From: an uncultured Clostridium sp.
GTDB lineage: Bacteria; Bacillota; Clostridia; TANB77; CAG-508
NCBI GenBank assembly: GCA_947062645.1
Contig: CAMSQT010000060.1
Coordinates: forward strand, 1 to 6,785
Length of the DNA stretch: 6,785 bases
Reading direction: 5' to 3'
A model generated the notes under the pieces. That model was given only the letters and a program-made list of their open reading frames with translations, was not told the DNA's origin and ran no database searches. The position numbers and the translations under genes were made by a program. Positions 1-5,124 of this stretch are shown in pieces; the stretch's first letter is position 1; each line of letters opens with the position of its first letter.

Positions 1-46
1 AGATGAGGCATTGTGACTGGAGTTCAGACGTGTGCTCTTCCGATCT
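1..46 (+). other. Illumina P7/TruSeq read-2 adapter, non-biological
   Basis: Bases 13-46 match the 34-nt TruSeq read-2 adapter, starting GTGACTGGAG and ending GCTCTTCCGATCT. Bases 1-4 (AGAT) match the end of the P7 flow-cell oligo, and bases 5-12 (GAGGCATT) occupy the 8-nt i7 index slot. The match is from memory of the adapter sequence but covers its whole length. The contig was therefore built from untrimmed Illumina reads, genomic sequence starts at about base 47, and this stretch should be masked. Confidence 0.97.
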
Positions 47-60
47 AAAGGTCCGTCCCT
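47..60. repeat. possible remaining arm of a dispersed inverted repeat
   Basis: The first genomic bases, AAAGGTCCGTCCCT, resemble one arm of the AGGGACGG.../...CCGTCCCT intergenic hairpin repeats often seen in clostridial genomes. The partner arm would lie to the left and is replaced by adapter, so the pairing cannot be shown. A dispersed repeat would also explain why the assembly stops here. This is inference from one arm only. Confidence 0.25.
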
Positions 61-84
61 AATGGCAAAAAAGGAGTTTAGTTT

Positions 85-1401
85 ATGAGAGGAAATCGAA
101 GAGGAAATAAAAAGATTATGGCTTTCCAGAAGATGGCTCGTTTTGATAAAAAGTTTATAAAGGGGTTATATATTAGTGTTGCTACATTGTTTGTTTTGTT
201 TTTATGTGTGATTGCTTTTTTTCATATTAATAAGGCAATTGAATATAAACATTTTTTAGAGGAGATTGACGAAACTTTGGCTAGAGATGCTTCTTTGTCT
301 ACTTCTTCTGAAGATAATAAGGATGAACAACAGGAAAAAAAGCAAACCGATACTACTTTTACGTTAACTGCTATTGGTGACGTTATGTGTCACAATACAC
401 AATTTATGGATGCTTATCAAAAAGATACTGATAGCTATGATTTTTCTTATGTTTTTGAAGATATTAATCGTTATTTAAAGACAGCTGATCTTGTAGTAGG
501 AAGTTTAGAGACTAGTTTTGCTGGGAAAGATAAAGGATATAGTAATTATCCTAAGTTTAATTCGCCTGATCAGTTGGCTTATGATTTGAAAAAGTTGGGG
601 GTTAATGTGCTATCAACGGCTGGTAATCATTGTTTGGATATGGGATTTGATGGGATTTCTCGAACGATTGATGTTTTAAATGATGCTGATATTTCTCATG
701 TTGGGACTTACAAAACGCCTGAGGATAGGGATACGATTTTGTTTCGCTATGTTAAGGGGGTTAAGATTGCTTTTGTGAATTATACTTACGGAACAAATGG
801 TATTGCTATTCCTGATGGAAAAGGGTTTTGTGTTAATTTGATTGATAAAGAATTAATGAAAAAAGATATTGATTCTGCTAAATCGCAAGGTGCTGATTTG
901 GTTGTTGCTTGTATGCATTGGGGTACAGAGTATGAAACTACTGCTAATAAAGAACAAGAAGAGTTTGCTGATTTTTTATTCCAAAATGGCGTTGATGTTA
1001 TTTTAGGAAATCATCCTCATGTGCTACAATCTATGGAAAAAAGGACAGTTACTTTAGAGGATGGAACGAAAAAGGATGGCTTTGTGATTTATGCTTTGGG
1101 AAATTTTATTTGTGATCAAAATGCTGATAATACTAGAAATTCGATTATTTTAAATTTGAAGATAACCAAGCATGTTGATGGTAATATTTCGATTGACGAG
1201 GCTCGTTATATTCCTATTTATATGTATAAAGATAATTCTTCTAAAACTAGAAAAATGAAGCTTTTGGATATTAAAAAGTCGATAGAATCTTATGATAAGT
1301 CTATTCTTAATGGCGTTTCTCCTTCTTTTTCGAAGTCTTTATATGATAATTTGAAGGTACAATTGGATAAGATTAAAAGTATTGTTGGTCCAGAATTTTA
1401 G
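85..1401 (+). CDS. membrane-anchored CapA-family metallophosphatase-like protein
   Basis: This 438-residue protein belongs to the CapA family (PGA_cap domain), a calcineurin-like metallophosphoesterase fold named for Bacillus CapA of poly-gamma-glutamate capsule synthesis. Most clostridial members stand alone and their substrate is unknown. A basic N-terminus is followed by one membrane helix at about residues 27-48, then a polar, Glu/Lys-rich linker (about 60-90). The extracytoplasmic domain carries the family motifs in order: GDVM (98-101), SLETSF (140-145), AGNH (179-182), MHWG (277-280), GNHPH (308-312) and ALGNF (337-341). These supply the expected Asp, Glu, Asn and His metal ligands, so the enzyme looks intact. 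The start at 85 is chosen because AAGGAG (71-76) lies 8 nt upstream; an internal ATG at 118 has a weaker, more distant GAGG. No capB or capC is visible, so a true capsule role is not supported. The only upstream genomic sequence is 38 bp, so its promoter is unseen. No clear terminator follows. Confidence 0.9.
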   Translation: MRGNRRGNKKIMAFQKMARFDKKFIKGLYISVATLFVLFLCVIAFFHINKAIEYKHFLEEIDETLARDASLSTSSEDNKDEQQEKKQTDTTFTLTAIGDVMCHNTQFMDAYQKDTDSYDFSYVFEDINRYLKTADLVVGSLETSFAGKDKGYSNYPKFNSPDQLAYDLKKLGVNVLSTAGNHCLDMGFDGISRTIDVLNDADISHVGTYKTPEDRDTILFRYVKGVKIAFVNYTYGTNGIAIPDGKGFCVNLIDKELMKKDIDSAKSQGADLVVACMHWGTEYETTANKEQEEFADFLFQNGVDVILGNHPHVLQSMEKRTVTLEDGTKKDGFVIYALGNFICDQNADNTRNSIILNLKITKHVDGNISIDEARYIPIYMYKDNSSKTRKMKLLDIKKSIESYDKSILNGVSPSFSKSLYDNLKVQLDKIKSIVGPEF

Positions 1402-1405
1402 ATGG

Positions 1406-1433
1406 ATAATTTTATAAAATATTATAAAATTAT
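1406..1433. repeat. perfect 12-bp AT-only inverted repeat
   Basis: ATAATTTTATAA (1406-1417) and TTATAAAATTAT (1422-1433) are exact reverse complements separated by AATA. The element starts 5 bp after the CapA stop codon and ends on the first base of the TTGACA box of the next promoter. It contains no G or C and no following T-run, so it would be a weak terminator. An AT-rich upstream promoter element or a repressor site is as plausible. Confidence 0.6.
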
Positions 1434-1461
1434 TGACAGAAAATGTGAATTCATATATGAT
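1433..1461 (+). promoter_or_regulatory. consensus sigma-A promoter for the LRR gene
   Basis: A perfect -35 box TTGACA (1433-1438) and a near-perfect -10 box TATGAT (1456-1461) are separated by exactly 17 bp. Transcription should start near 1468, leaving a 5' leader of about 35 nt before the ATG at 1503. The AT-rich palindrome immediately upstream could act as an UP element or operator. The LRR gene therefore looks independently transcribed from capA. Confidence 0.85.
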
Positions 1462-1489
1462 TTATTTATTATAAAAAAGATTTAAATAT

Positions 1490-1495
1490 GGGGGA
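1490..1495 (+). promoter_or_regulatory. ribosome binding site deciding the LRR gene start
   Basis: GGGGGA lies 8 nt upstream of the ATG at 1503. The longer reading frame starts at ATG 1488, whose own G is the first base of this purine tract, and that ATG has no Shine-Dalgarno sequence of its own. The 1503 start also gives a normal short, basic prepilin leader (MRKIPKNEIG). Confidence 0.75.
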
Positions 1496-1502
1496 AAATC
1501 AA

Positions 1503-2366
1503 ATGAGAAAAATACCCAAAAATGAGATAGGAATTACCTTAGTTTCACTCGTGATTACCATTATTGTTTTGTTGATACTAGCAAGTATTTCAATTGGTGC
1601 TTTATGGGGTGAAAATGGCGTGATAAAAAAAGCTCAAGAAGCAGATTTTAAAACAAAGATTGCACAAGCTATTGAACAATTTGATATATTTTTGGACCAA
1701 AAAAAAATGCAAAATCGAAAATTTCAACAAGGAACTTTGAATGCGGGTGAAACCACTCTATTTTATAATACTCAAAAAGATGATGAAACAGGTAATATTT
1801 ATACTGTATTATCTGGCATTGAAAAAGATTTCGTGAAAAATTTTGAAATTATAAAAGGGGAACTCTTTTATTTCACACAAAACGAAAAAGAAACACAATG
1901 GGCATTAGAACTAGGACTAACAACAAACCCTTATGAAATTATAGATGGTGTATTGACATCTAATGAAAAAAATTTAATTTTATTAGATGAAAGAACTGGA
2001 ACACTTACCATACCAGAAAGAGTAAAAGAAGTAGGAGAAGGAACTTTTTCTAATTTAAATGGTATCAAAAAAATTATTATTCCATCTTCTTGTAAAATTA
2101 TTAACAATAATGCTTTTAATGGAAACAGTACATTAGAAGAAGTTTTAATATTAGCCGATGGAGATATAGGCTTACAGTCAATTGGAAATTATGCCTTTAA
2201 AGATTGTCATAAATTGAAAAAAATCTCTATGCCAAATACCGTAAATAATTTAGGAATCGGTGTTTTTTGGAACTGTAGTTCTTTAGTAAATGTGCAATTA
2301 TCTAATAAAATACCTGTTTTATTAAGTCAAGTGTTTTCCCGGTTGTACTTCTTTAAAAGAAATTGA
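1503..2366 (+). CDS. pilin-like BspA-type LRR surface protein, 5' part (frameshifted)
   Basis: This is the first part of one gene that continues in the +1 frame to 3456; without its surplus base the product is 650 residues. The N-terminus looks like a type IV prepilin: a short basic leader ending in Gly10, then I-T-L-V-S and a hydrophobic helix (about 11-32). Ser replaces the usual Glu at mature position 5. A helical stretch (about 33-70) follows, then a linker and, from about residue 145, leucine-rich repeats of the BspA/LRR_5 type (IP..V..IG..AF..C..L..I pattern). Such proteins are presumed surface or pseudopilin-like adhesins, but the role here is inferred. In the zero frame, translation runs past codon TCC 2337-2339 into eight unrelated residues and stops at TGA 2364-2366. 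The gene is richer in A and poorer in NNT codons than capA or cadA, perhaps a sign of transfer or of surface-protein bias. Confidence 0.85.
   Translation: MRKIPKNEIGITLVSLVITIIVLLILASISIGALWGENGVIKKAQEADFKTKIAQAIEQFDIFLDQKKMQNRKFQQGTLNAGETTLFYNTQKDDETGNIYTVLSGIEKDFVKNFEIIKGELFYFTQNEKETQWALELGLTTNPYEIIDGVLTSNEKNLILLDERTGTLTIPERVKEVGEGTFSNLNGIKKIIIPSSCKIINNNAFNGNSTLEEVLILADGDIGLQSIGNYAFKDCHKLKKISMPNTVNNLGIGVFWNCSSLVNVQLSNKIPVLLSQVFSRLYFFKRN
2337..2343 (+). other. +1 frameshift site UCC-CGG-U in the LRR gene
   Basis: The zero frame reads V-F-S then CGG (2340-2342) and soon stops. Skipping one C of the CCC run (2338-2340) gives V-F-S-G-C-T-S-L-K-E-I-E-I-P, which is the expected LRR_5 repeat (F-x-G-C-T-S-L). 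The break can therefore be placed to within a few bases. Losing a T instead would give V-F-P-G-C, a poorer fit to the repeat. It may be a real frameshift mutation, an assembly error, or +1 recoding at CGG; the sequence alone does not decide. Confidence 0.85.
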
Positions 2367-3456
2367 AATACCAGAAGGAATAAAGCAAATGTACGGATTT
2401 CTATTTCAAGGAGCTACTAATTTAACTAAAATTTCACTTCCTAAAAGTTTGGAAACAATTGATAATAACTGCTTTTATGATGCGACTTCTTCTTTAGAAA
2501 GTATTAATTTAAGTACAACAAATCAACATTTTTTAGTTGAAAATGGAATCCTACTATCTAAAGATAGAACTCAAATATATGTTGTAACAAAACAAACGGT
2601 TAATGGAAATACTTTTACTGTACCTAATGGAATTAAATACATTGGTTCAGGCGTGTTAATGCCTTTTTTGAATATAACAAAAGTAATATTACCTGAAAGT
2701 GTGAATGAAATTAATGCAGAATTTTTCCCTTGGACAATAGAAGAAATAGAAATTAGCCAAAATAACCCTAATTATTTATCTGTTAATCAACAAATTCTTA
2801 GTAAAGATAAAAAGATATTATATTTTTGCTATTCAAAAGCACAAACTATTACTTTAGAAGAAGGAATTGAACAATTAAAGGGTGCAGCAGTAGAAAAATG
2901 TAATAATGTAAATACAATCCATTTTCCAACTACTCTTAAAAGGCTTGAATCACAATCTTTAAAAGGAATTTATCATGTAAAAAATATAAAACTGGGTAAA
3001 AATGTTGAAGTAATAACTGGTGATGTTTTTCAATATAATTTTGGTATTCAAAATATAGAAATAGATTCGGAAAATCCAAATTATATGACAGAAAATGGAG
3101 CGGTTTATACGAAAGATAAAACAAAAATTATCGCTTTTGTTAATAATGAAGCAACTAGTTTCCAAATACCAGAAGGAGTAACTGAAATAAAATTCTGTGC
3201 TTTTTCTTGTAGAGAGAAATTGACTAGTATCGGTCTTCCTTCTACTCTTAAAATAATAGAATCTGCAGCATTTCATAAGTGTAGTTCTTTGCCAAAAATA
3301 GATATTCCTAATAGTGTAGAAAATATGGATGGTTGGGGAATCTTTGATGAATGTTCAAATTTAACAGAAATTAATATTGATAAAAAACCAAATAGTTTAG
3401 CTGGCTCACCATGGGGCTGTATTTACGGAAATAGAGCAGTTAAATGGTTAAGGTAA
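2341..3456 (+). CDS. pilin-like BspA-type LRR surface protein, 3' part (+1 frame)
   Basis: This is the continuation of the LRR gene in the shifted frame, from GGT (Gly) at 2341 to TAA 3454-3456. It encodes more LRR_5 repeats (for example IPEGIKQM, LPKSLETID, VPNGIKYIG, IPEGVTEIK, LPSTLKIIE). They alternate with three related insert modules of the form N-x-x-[FY]...[IV][LY][ST]KD[RK]..I, at about 2518-2595, 2758-2835 and 3067-3144. The end, SPWG...VKWLR, resembles the usual C-terminus of clostridial pilin-like LRR proteins, so the 3' end is complete. An ATG at 2389 has AAGGA 9 nt upstream (2375-2379), but those bases encode the conserved P-E-G-I of a repeat. Separate translation from there would give a headless protein without export signal, so it is probably not a gene of its own. 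The bidirectional terminator follows 4 bp after the stop. Confidence 0.82.
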   Translation, partial: GCTSLKEIEIPEGIKQMYGFLFQGATNLTKISLPKSLETIDNNCFYDATSSLESINLSTTNQHFLVENGILLSKDRTQIYVVTKQTVNGNTFTVPNGIKYIGSGVLMPFLNITKVILPESVNEINAEFFPWTIEEIEISQNNPNYLSVNQQILSKDKKILYFCYSKAQTITLEEGIEQLKGAAVEKCNNVNTIHFPTTLKRLESQSLKGIYHVKNIKLGKNVEVITGDVFQYNFGIQNIEIDSENPNYMTENGAVYTKDKTKIIAFVNNEATSFQIPEGVTEIKFCAFSCREKLTSIGLPSTLKIIESAAFHKCSSLPKIDIPNSVENMDGWGIFDECSNLTEINIDKKPNSLAGSPWGCIYGNRAVKWLR

Positions 3457-3460
3457 TAAT

Positions 3461-3500
3461 AAAAACATGATTGATTACTTTTTTGTTCAATCATGTTTTT
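3461..3500. terminator. bidirectional intrinsic terminator
   Basis: A perfect 14-bp stem pairs AAAAACATGATTGA (3461-3474) with TCAATCATGTTTTT (3487-3500) around a 12-nt loop. T-runs on the right (3496-3501) and A-runs on the left provide the U-tract in both directions. It lies between the stop codons of the convergent LRR gene (3456) and the frame-corrected corA gene (3508), which fits a shared terminator. Its position supports ending corA at 3508, because the uncorrected frame would run into the stem. Confidence 0.88.
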
Positions 3501-3507
3501 TAATTTT

Positions 3508-4465
3508 TTAATCTAACATATCTTTTCTTTTTAGCCAATAGGTTACTAATAGTGTTAATAATACAGAAATTAGTATCATGGCTACAAATCCGGTAAGGAC
3601 TGTTTTGCAAAGGTAAACCTACATTCATTCCCCAAAAGCTTGATATCATTGTTGGTACGGCTAATACAATGGTAATAGAGGTTAAGAATTTCATAACGCC
3701 ATTTAGGTTGTTGGAAATGATAGAAGCATACGCATCCATGGTTCCATTTAAGATGTCTCGGTAAATTTGTGCCATTTCGATTGCTTGTCTGTTTTCTGTG
3801 ATGGCATCTTCTAGAATTTCTTCGTCATCTTCGTATAGTTTTATGATTTTTCCTCGTAAGGTTTTTTCCATGACTAGTTCATTGGATTTTAAGGATGTTG
3901 TAAAATATACTAATCCCTTTTCTAAGCTTAGTAATTTTAAGAGTTCTTTGTTTTTCATAGAATTTTTTAATATATATTCTGCAATTTCGGTTTCTTTGTT
4001 AATTTGTTTTAGGTAGCTTAGGTAGTAAGAAGAGTTTAGGTATAAGATTTGAAAGATAAATCTTGTTTTTTTGTAAGTTTGTAAATTTTTGATTTTTTTC
4101 TTTTCAAAGTCTTCAATTATTCTGTTTTTCTTTAAAGATACGGTTACAAAGTAATCGTCTCTTACTACTATCATTCCTAATGGCATGGTGGTATATATTT
4201 CATTTTCTTCACTTTTTTCTATGATTGGCACATCTACGATAAAAAGGGTTGTGTTGTCATCTTCTTCTTGGTCAATTCTTGCTTTTTCTTCGTAGTCTAA
4301 TGCATAACGAATAAAGTCTTCTTCTATTTTTATGCTTTCACATACTTTTTTTATTTCGCTTTCCGATGGATTGACTAAATTAATCCACGCTCCTTTTTTG
4401 AATTCTTTGATTTCTTCAATTTTGTTGGTCTCTATATTGGTGTTATATATTTTTAGCAAATCCAT
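3508..4465 (-). CDS. corA: CorA-family divalent cation (Mg2+/Co2+) transporter, frameshifted near the C-terminus
   Basis: CorA proteins are homopentameric inner-membrane channels with a large cytoplasmic domain and two C-terminal helices joined by a GMN loop. The soluble domain (about residues 1-250) is intact and includes the family-like stretch MPLGMIVV and the long stalk helix. The first membrane helix (about 255-277) leads to YGMN-type signature WGMNVGLPL, with GMN at 279-281 from ATG 4465. After N-S-P-Y the zero frame meets CGG (3592-3590) and yields a polar 30-residue tail ending at about 3500 with no second helix. Skipping one C restores G-F-V-A-M-I-L-I-S-V-L-L-T-L-L-V-T-Y-W-L, a normal second helix, then a basic KRKDMLD end at TAA 3510-3508. 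The corrected length is 318 residues, normal for CorA. The start is uncertain: ATG 4465 is only 2 nt after GGGG, whereas TTG 4459-4457 sits 8 nt after it and would give MLKIYNTN, which fits relatives well. A GTG at 4468 is unlikely. Confidence 0.87.
3589..3595 (-). other. +1 frameshift site UAC-CGG-A in corA
   Basis: Read on the minus strand, TAC (3595-3593) is followed by zero-frame CGG (3592-3590). Omitting one of the two Cs at 3593/3592 gives TAC GGA TTT, encoding Y-G-F at the start of the second CorA membrane helix, and the frame stays open to a family-like C-terminus. The layout matches the LRR gene site: a codon ending in C, then CGG, with the +1 frame reading a GGN glycine codon. A mutation or base-call error is the simple alternative. 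Confidence 0.85.
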
Positions 4466-4508
4466 CACCCCTTTTTGACAATTGTTTGTTTATTCTCCCA
4501 ATACTTTT

Positions 4509-4537
4509 ATTTTAGCCTTTTTCTTTGGTTTTGTCAA
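4509..4537 (-). promoter_or_regulatory. promoter for corA
   Basis: On the minus strand a perfect TTGACA (4537-4532) is followed after 17 bp by TAAAAT (4514-4509), one mismatch from consensus. Transcription would start near 4502, leaving a leader of about 40 nt before the corA start region. The leader is too short for the M-box magnesium riboswitch, so no such control is apparent. Confidence 0.7.
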
Positions 4538-4575
4538 TTGTTTTTAAAATTTTACATAATTTTTGCTTGATTCTA

Positions 4576-4605
4576 TTGACAATTGAATAAGTATTCAACT
4601 ATAAT
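4576..4605 (+). promoter_or_regulatory. sigma-A promoter of the arsR-cadA operon
   Basis: TTGACA (4576-4581) and TATAAT (4600-4605), both perfect, are separated by 18 bp. Transcription should start near 4612, about 56 nt before the ATG. The spacer contains a palindromic operator and another palindrome covers the start-site region, so a bound repressor would block RNA polymerase. No other promoter is seen before cadA. Confidence 0.85.
4583..4598. promoter_or_regulatory. operator O1 for the CadC/SmtB-type repressor
   Basis: TTGAATA (4583-4589) and TATTCAA (4592-4598) form a perfect 7-2-7 palindrome in the spacer between the -35 and -10 boxes. The arrangement and the TTGA/TCAA core resemble the 12-2-12 operators of SmtB/CadC regulators. 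Binding here would directly exclude RNA polymerase. Assignment to the adjacent arsR product is inferred from position and motif. Confidence 0.75.
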
Positions 4606-4613
4606 ATTATTAC

Positions 4614-4633
4614 AGTTGAGTATATATTCAACT
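4614..4633. promoter_or_regulatory. operator O2 for the CadC/SmtB-type repressor
   Basis: AGTTGAGTAT (4614-4623) faces ATATTCAACT (4624-4633), a 20-bp palindrome with one mismatched pair, directly over the predicted transcription start. Its right half contains TATTCAACTAT (4625-4635), an exact copy of 4592-4602 in O1. The two copies are 33 bp apart, roughly three helical turns, so two repressor dimers could sit on the same DNA face. Confidence 0.7.
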
Positions 4634-4667
4634 ATTAATAATATTATAATAAAGAGGAGGGTTTTAT

Positions 4668-5030
4668 ATGTCAAAAAATGAATTTATTTGTGATTGTAAC
4701 ATAATCCATGAAGATATTGTAAATCATACATTAAAGTCTATGCCTGATGAAGATTTATTTAATAAATTGGCTGAATTTTTTAAAATTTTAGGTGATACAA
4801 CTAGAACCAAAATACTATTTGCTTTAGATCAAAATGAGATGTGTGTGTGTGATATTGCAAATGTACTAGGTATGAGCAAATCTTCTATTTCACACCAATT
4901 AGGTACACTTCGTAGAAGTGGTATTGTTAAGTGTAGAAAAGTAGGAAAAGAAGTTTATTATATGTTAGATGACAACCATGTAAAAGAACTATTTGAAGTT
5001 GGTATTGAACATATTGAACATAAAAAATAG
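4668..5030 (+). CDS. cadC: ArsR/SmtB-family metal-sensing repressor, CadC-like
   Basis: This 120-residue winged-helix protein should dimerise, repress its own operon and release DNA when it binds a thiophilic metal (Cd, Pb or Zn). The family core is clear: LGDTTRTKILFAL (41-53), then ELCVCD-like EMCVCDIANVLG (57-68) and the recognition helix SKSSISHQLGTLRRSG (70-85), then the wing (VKCRKVGKEVYYML). The CadC-type alpha3N site appears present, with Cys59 and Cys61 in the CVC motif plus Cys8 and Cys10 near the N-terminus; staphylococcal CadC uses two N-terminal Cys four residues apart. An alpha5 site also appears present at Asp102, His104, His115 and His118, where His118 replaces the usual Glu. 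The start is well supported by GGAGG (4656-4660) 7 nt upstream. The protein is full length. It heads an operon with the exporter 94 bp downstream and is flanked upstream by two operators. Metal specificity is inferred from motifs; cadC is the best-fitting name, with cmtR or smtB types less likely. Confidence 0.92.
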   Translation: MSKNEFICDCNIIHEDIVNHTLKSMPDEDLFNKLAEFFKILGDTTRTKILFALDQNEMCVCDIANVLGMSKSSISHQLGTLRRSGIVKCRKVGKEVYYMLDDNHVKELFEVGIEHIEHKK

Positions 5031-5092
5031 AAGTTGCCATTTAAACCCAGAATCAGTGGCAGAAGTCGCCATTTAAACCCGGAACCAGTGGC
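5029..5092 (+). repeat. two tandem 32-bp repeats with hairpin potential
   Basis: Copies at 5029-5060 and 5061-5092 are identical except at three positions, all transitions. Each contains GCCATTTAAACCC and ends in CAGTGGC. In the second copy and its flank, AGTCGCCA (5064-5071) pairs perfectly with TGGCGACT (5089-5096) over a 17-nt loop. The first copy has only the inner GCCA/TGGC pairing. No T-run follows, so this is not a standard terminator. It fills most of the arsR-cadA gap and is more GC-rich than its surroundings, suggesting a dispersed repeat or an mRNA-processing element. Confidence 0.8.
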
Positions 5093-5124
5093 GACTATCA
5101 AAAATTAAAAAGGAGGATTTTTTA

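Noticed and set aside
1406..1433. Intrinsic terminator of capA
   Set aside because: The palindrome is perfect but contains no G-C pairs and is not followed by a T-run; a stable terminator hairpin is unlikely.
1488..1502. Start of the LRR gene at ATG 1488
   Set aside because: The only good ribosome binding site (GGGGGA, 1490-1495) lies after this ATG and 8 nt before ATG 1503, which gives a standard prepilin leader.
2936..3276. Minus-strand open frames of 62 and 105 codons inside the LRR gene
   Set aside because: They are rich in Phe, Tyr, Ile and Ser as expected of antisense AT-rich coding DNA, have no recognisable domain, and lie opposite a clear coding frame.
2389..3456. Independent gene starting at ATG 2389 with an AAGGA 9 nt upstream
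   Set aside because: The AAGGA bases encode the conserved P-E-G-I of an LRR repeat, the +1 frame matches the family back to 2341, and the product would have no export signal. It is better read as the 3' part of the upstream gene.
3798..4016. Plus-strand 72-codon frame inside corA
   Set aside because: It is opposite the conserved CorA stalk region, has Ser/Phe-rich antisense composition and no domain; I treat it as a shadow.
4469..4667. Magnesium or other riboswitch upstream of corA, or a small RNA in the divergent region
   Set aside because: The corA leader is only about 40 nt by the predicted promoter, and the region is accounted for by two promoters and two operators; no structured conserved element was recognised.
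5029..5092. CRISPR array
   Set aside because: The two 32-bp copies are directly adjacent with no spacer, there are only two, and no cas gene is present.
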